From the NCBI GenBank assembly GCA_938002705.1, contig CALLAG010000301.1:1-7248 (forward strand): a DNA stretch of 7,248 nucleotides, read 5' to 3'. Of the stretch, positions 6,778-7,248 are shown piece by piece (positions within the stretch are counted from its first letter, which is position 1; each line of letters begins with the position of its first letter). The stretch is from an uncultured Saprospiraceae bacterium (GTDB lineage Bacteria > Bacteroidota > Bacteroidia > Chitinophagales > Saprospiraceae). Below the pieces are notes generated by a model. The model made no database searches, was not told where the DNA came from, and worked only from the letters and a program-made list of their open reading frames with translations. Position numbers and translations under genes: made by a program.

Positions 6778-6947
6778 GAGACCGCAGAGCGGTCTAACTA
6801 TTTTAGAATTAAACAACAAGAACGTTTTCGACCACAGAGTGGTCGCATTACCTCCCAGATTGCCTTTCCATATTAGTGTGACTCCGCTGGAGTCAGTTTA
6901 TCATTACTCCAATATTTCTAAAATAGTAAGACCTCTCTGAGGTCAAT
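6777..6947. repeat. Large inverted repeat inside unit 2 joining palindromes 1 and 4
   Basis: The left arm 6777-6810 (palindrome 1 plus AACTATTTTAGAATT) and right arm 6914-6947 (ATTTCTAAAATAGTA plus palindrome 4) are reverse complements at 28 of 34 positions by my alignment. Palindromes 2 and 3 lie inside the loop in opposite orientation, so the segment is a nested fold-back. The same CTATTTTAGAA/TTTCTAAAATA flanks occur in unit 1 (6421-6431 and 6540-6550). Confidence 0.8.
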
Positions 6948-7153
6948 AATGATACACTTTTTATAAGCTAACAAAATTTGACCTCTCTGAGGTCAGTATC
7001 AATCATGTTTCAGATGATGCAATTAAATATTAATAGATTAAACGGTTACCTATTGCGATGGACTTAGGCATTACAAAACCATCGACCTTATGCTTTTATT
7101 CTATGGCAAACATTAGTCTTAATAAGTTTAGGACTTATTGCTATATCCAAAAA
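6778..7153. repeat. Tandem palindrome-rich repeat, unit 2 (376 bp)
   Basis: Same order as unit 1 with all palindromes intact. Palindrome 1 is AGACCGC-AGA-GCGGTCT (6779-6795) and palindrome 2 CGACCAC-AGA-GTGGTCG (6829-6845). Palindrome 3 is TGACTCC-GCT-GGAGTCA (6879-6895). Palindrome 4 is GACCTC-TCT-GAGGTC (6930-6944, 6-bp stem) and palindrome 5 TGACCTC-TCT-GAGGTCA (6979-6995). Hairpin 6 is AATAAGT-TTAGG-ACTTATT (7121-7139). Palindromes 1 and 2 carry loop AGA, and 4 and 5 carry its reverse complement TCT, so the palindromes lie in opposite orientations within the unit. Confidence 0.92.
6947..7000. repeat. 54-bp core identical between units (copy in unit 2)
   Basis: This is the second copy of the block at 6572-6625, with no base differences. 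It contains palindrome 5 at 6979-6995. Confidence 0.9.
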
Positions 7154-7248
7154 GAGACCGCAGAGCGGTCTAACTATTTTAGAATTAAACAACAAGAACG
7201 TTTTCGACCACAGAGTGGTCGCATTACCTCCCAGATTGCCTTTCCATA
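7154..7248. repeat. Tandem palindrome-rich repeat, unit 3 (first 95 bases, cut by the window edge)
   Basis: All 95 bases match 6778-6872 of unit 2, including palindrome 1 (7155-7171) and palindrome 2 (7205-7221). Perfect identity here, against the clear divergence of unit 1, points to recent duplication or gene conversion. The array almost certainly continues past the window. Confidence 0.92.

Noticed and set aside
6728..6940. Plus-strand 70-residue open frame inside the repeat array
   Set aside because: It starts at TTG, crosses the junction of two repeat units and runs through three palindromes. Unit 1 has no corresponding frame across it. It is a by-product of the repeat sequence.
6401..7248. 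CRISPR array
   Set aside because: The period is about 377 bp, both palindromes and spacers repeat between units, and there are no short direct repeats with unique spacers or cas genes.

Overview
The window is AT-rich bacterial chromosome, most likely from the Bacteroidota. A Saprospiria-like lineage is my guess, made without a database search. The grounds are: an alanyl-tRNA synthetase gene divergent from an M23 metallopeptidase gene, an arrangement I recall as common in Bacteroidota; a DUF1684 lipoprotein; a YegP-domain membrane protein of a kind I associate with this phylum; and no Shine-Dalgarno sequences ahead of the starts.

Layout. Positions 1-5024 hold three genes on the minus strand, read from right to left. 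They are alaS (5024-2397), a DUF1684 lipoprotein gene only 5 bases downstream (2391-1426), and, after a 196-base gap, a partial gene leaving the window at base 1. That last gene encodes a protein with N-terminal YegP-like (DUF1508) repeats, a 42-residue block of six heptads, a membrane segment and a conserved-looking C-terminal domain. A 255-base divergent intergenic region (5025-5279) separates alaS from the plus-strand M23 peptidase gene (5280-6266). It holds a candidate alaS promoter and a sigma-54-like element with a stem-loop at the expected transcript start. The peptidase gene ends in a convincing intrinsic terminator (6294-6326).

From about 6401 to the end there is no credible gene. 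The region is a tandem array of about 376-377 bp units: two full copies and 95 bases of a third, running off the window. Each full unit has five short palindromes (6-7 bp stem, 3-nt loop, mostly built on GACC...GGTC) plus a sixth AT-rich hairpin. Within the unit the first and fourth palindromes and their flanks form a larger inverted repeat. One palindrome differs between units by a paired, stem-preserving change. This array is the most unusual part of the window. Its closest known analogy is REP/BIME-type palindromic repeats, but the long tandem period is not typical of those, and its role is unknown.

The genes share no obvious pathway: translation (alaS), cell-wall remodelling (M23) and two envelope proteins of unknown function.
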